DNA of 15,635 bases from contig CAYOFY010000034.1 of assembly GCA_964403465.1 (NCBI GenBank), forward strand, positions 1-15,635, read 5' to 3'. Every line of letters starts with the position of its first letter. The first letter of the stretch is position 1. Shown piece after piece: positions 14,838 through 15,635 of this stretch. Made by a program: the position numbers and the translations under genes. The notes beneath the pieces are model-generated. The model was not told where the DNA came from and ran no database searches. It worked only from the letters and a program-made list of their open reading frames with translations. This DNA is from JAFGKM01 sp964403465. GTDB lineage: Bacteria > Ratteibacteria > UBA8468 > B48-G9 > JAFGKM01.

Positions 14838-15635
14838 TTTTCAGTTCCATGAAGATTTTTTCGTAGTCTGCAACAACCTTTTCCCATGTATACAGTCTTT
14901 TAACCCTTTCTCTTGCTTTTTCTCCCAGCGTTCTGACCTCCAGAGGATTTTGCAGCAAGAAATCAATTCTTATTTTCAGGTCTGAGGTATCTTTAAAGTA
15001 GAATCCCGTATCTCCGAGGACTTCTCTGTTAAAGGGAACGTCCAGCGCAATGATGCAATTTCCGCTTCCCATTGCCTTCAGCAGTGCAGGATTTGTCCCG
15101 CCAACCTCGTTGCCGTGTATATAGGCAAAGGCATTACAATGAAGTTCCTCAATATGTCCGGGTTCATATACCGGGCCAAGAAACCTTATCCGTCCGTCAT
15201 CTGTCTTCTTCAATCTGCTCACATAGGTGCTTTTCCAGTTTGCATTGCCTGCTATCACGAGCAGTTTATCTGTCTTCACATTGCAAAATGCTTCCACGGC
15301 CATATCCTGATGGTTTTCCGGTTCAAGCCTGCTGCCCATAAAAAAATAACCGTTTTTTTCAAGATTGTATCCCTTTATTATACCGGGGTTTTTACTCTCG
15401 AGCGTATAGGCGCCGTAAGGTATGTAAACACTGTCTCTGCCGTATTTTTTCAGGTAATAATCCCTGATTGCTTCGGCATCCGACACAACCGCATCGGCTA
15501 TCAGCGAGGAAAAAGACTCCGCAAATTTGTAGTATAATCTGGCCGCCCTGCCCCACTTTGCCCGTTTCCACTCCAGCCCGTCAACGTTTATGACGGCCGT
15601 TTTCCTGAATAATTTCGGAAGCAGAAGAATAGGGC
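14806..15635 (-). CDS. GT4 glycosyltransferase, DUF1972/rhamnosyltransferase-like, partial (5' end off window)
   Basis: Cytosolic or membrane-associated GT-B enzyme predicted to add a sugar, possibly rhamnose, to a lipid-linked surface glycan. The reading frame is open from the right edge to the stop at 14806, giving 275 visible C-terminal residues; a GTG at 15484-15486 is internal, not the start. The edge sequence INVDGLEWKRAKWG (about residues 15-28 of the visible part) is characteristic of DUF1972-type enzymes. The C-terminal Rossmann domain has LLVIAGNANWKS, RIRFLGPV, AYIHGNEVGGTNPALLKAMG and DVPFNREVLGDTGFYF. In the family the LLxAM position is normally Glu (LLEAMG); here it is Lys (codon at 15076-15078). 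The gene overlaps the priming transferase gene by 32 nt, forming one operon. Confidence 0.88.
   Translation of the reverse strand, partial: PILLLPKLFRKTAVINVDGLEWKRAKWGRAARLYYKFAESFSSLIADAVVSDAEAIRDYYLKKYGRDSVYIPYGAYTLESKNPGIIKGYNLEKNGYFFMGSRLEPENHQDMAVEAFCNVKTDKLLVIAGNANWKSTYVSRLKKTDDGRIRFLGPVYEPGHIEELHCNAFAYIHGNEVGGTNPALLKAMGSGNCIIALDVPFNREVLGDTGFYFKDTSDLKIRIDFLLQNPLEVRTLGEKARERVKRLYTWEKVVADYEKIFMELKNGKKKTSDTF

Overview
The window looks like a chromosomal segment from a Gram-negative bacterium with lipopolysaccharide. The signs are LptF and LptG (the LPS-export permease pair), an O-antigen-ligase-type membrane protein and surface-polysaccharide glycosyltransferases. Base composition is moderate (roughly mid-40s % GC by eye), AGA/AGG arginine codons are frequent, and most genes are packed into tight operons. 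The gene mix (NAD-type gap-pgk-tpiA, zinc-finger L28, lptFG-glyS-glyA) fits Nitrospirota, Desulfobacterota or a similar lineage, but I cannot fix the phylum from the sequence alone. No phage, insertion sequence, CRISPR, tRNA or rRNA was seen.

Region 1 (1-3180, minus strand) is a glycolytic operon read gap -> pgk -> tpiA, with tpiA running off the left edge. A good sigma-70 promoter lies at 3147-3175, about 110 nt upstream of gap. A short perfect stem-loop sits immediately after the pgk stop codon, before tpiA.

Region 2 (3234-11383) begins with a ComF-type phosphoribosyltransferase on the minus strand. Only 29 nt away, a long plus-strand operon diverges: lptF, lptG, glyS, glyA, a dCMP deaminase gene and recJ. 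Most of its junctions overlap (ATGA, 17 nt, 29 nt, TAATG), so the genes look translationally coupled. The operon mixes LPS export, glycyl-tRNA charging, serine/glycine/one-carbon metabolism, dUMP supply and DNA repair. The lptF promoter appears to place the transcription start at or one base before the ATG, which would make the mRNA leaderless.

Region 3 (11371-15635, minus strand) is the end of a surface-polysaccharide locus. Read in its own direction it holds a partial GT4 glycosyltransferase of the DUF1972/rhamnosyltransferase type, a polyprenyl-phosphate glycosylphosphotransferase (the priming enzyme, WbaP/WcaJ type), an O-antigen ligase/polymerase with a C-terminal TPR extension, and then rpmB (ribosomal protein L28). 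rpmB probably has its own promoter inside the end of the ligase gene. Between the priming enzyme and the ligase is a composite palindromic repeat that looks like one small repeat inserted inside another. This is the clearest structure in the window not explained by genes.

The genes are almost all recognisable housekeeping or envelope functions. I found no convincing new multi-gene system. The points of interest are the nested repeat, the back-to-back leaderless promoters at comF/lptF, the stem-loop after pgk, the structured rpmB leader, glyS without glyQ, and a Glu-to-Lys change in the GT4 enzyme.
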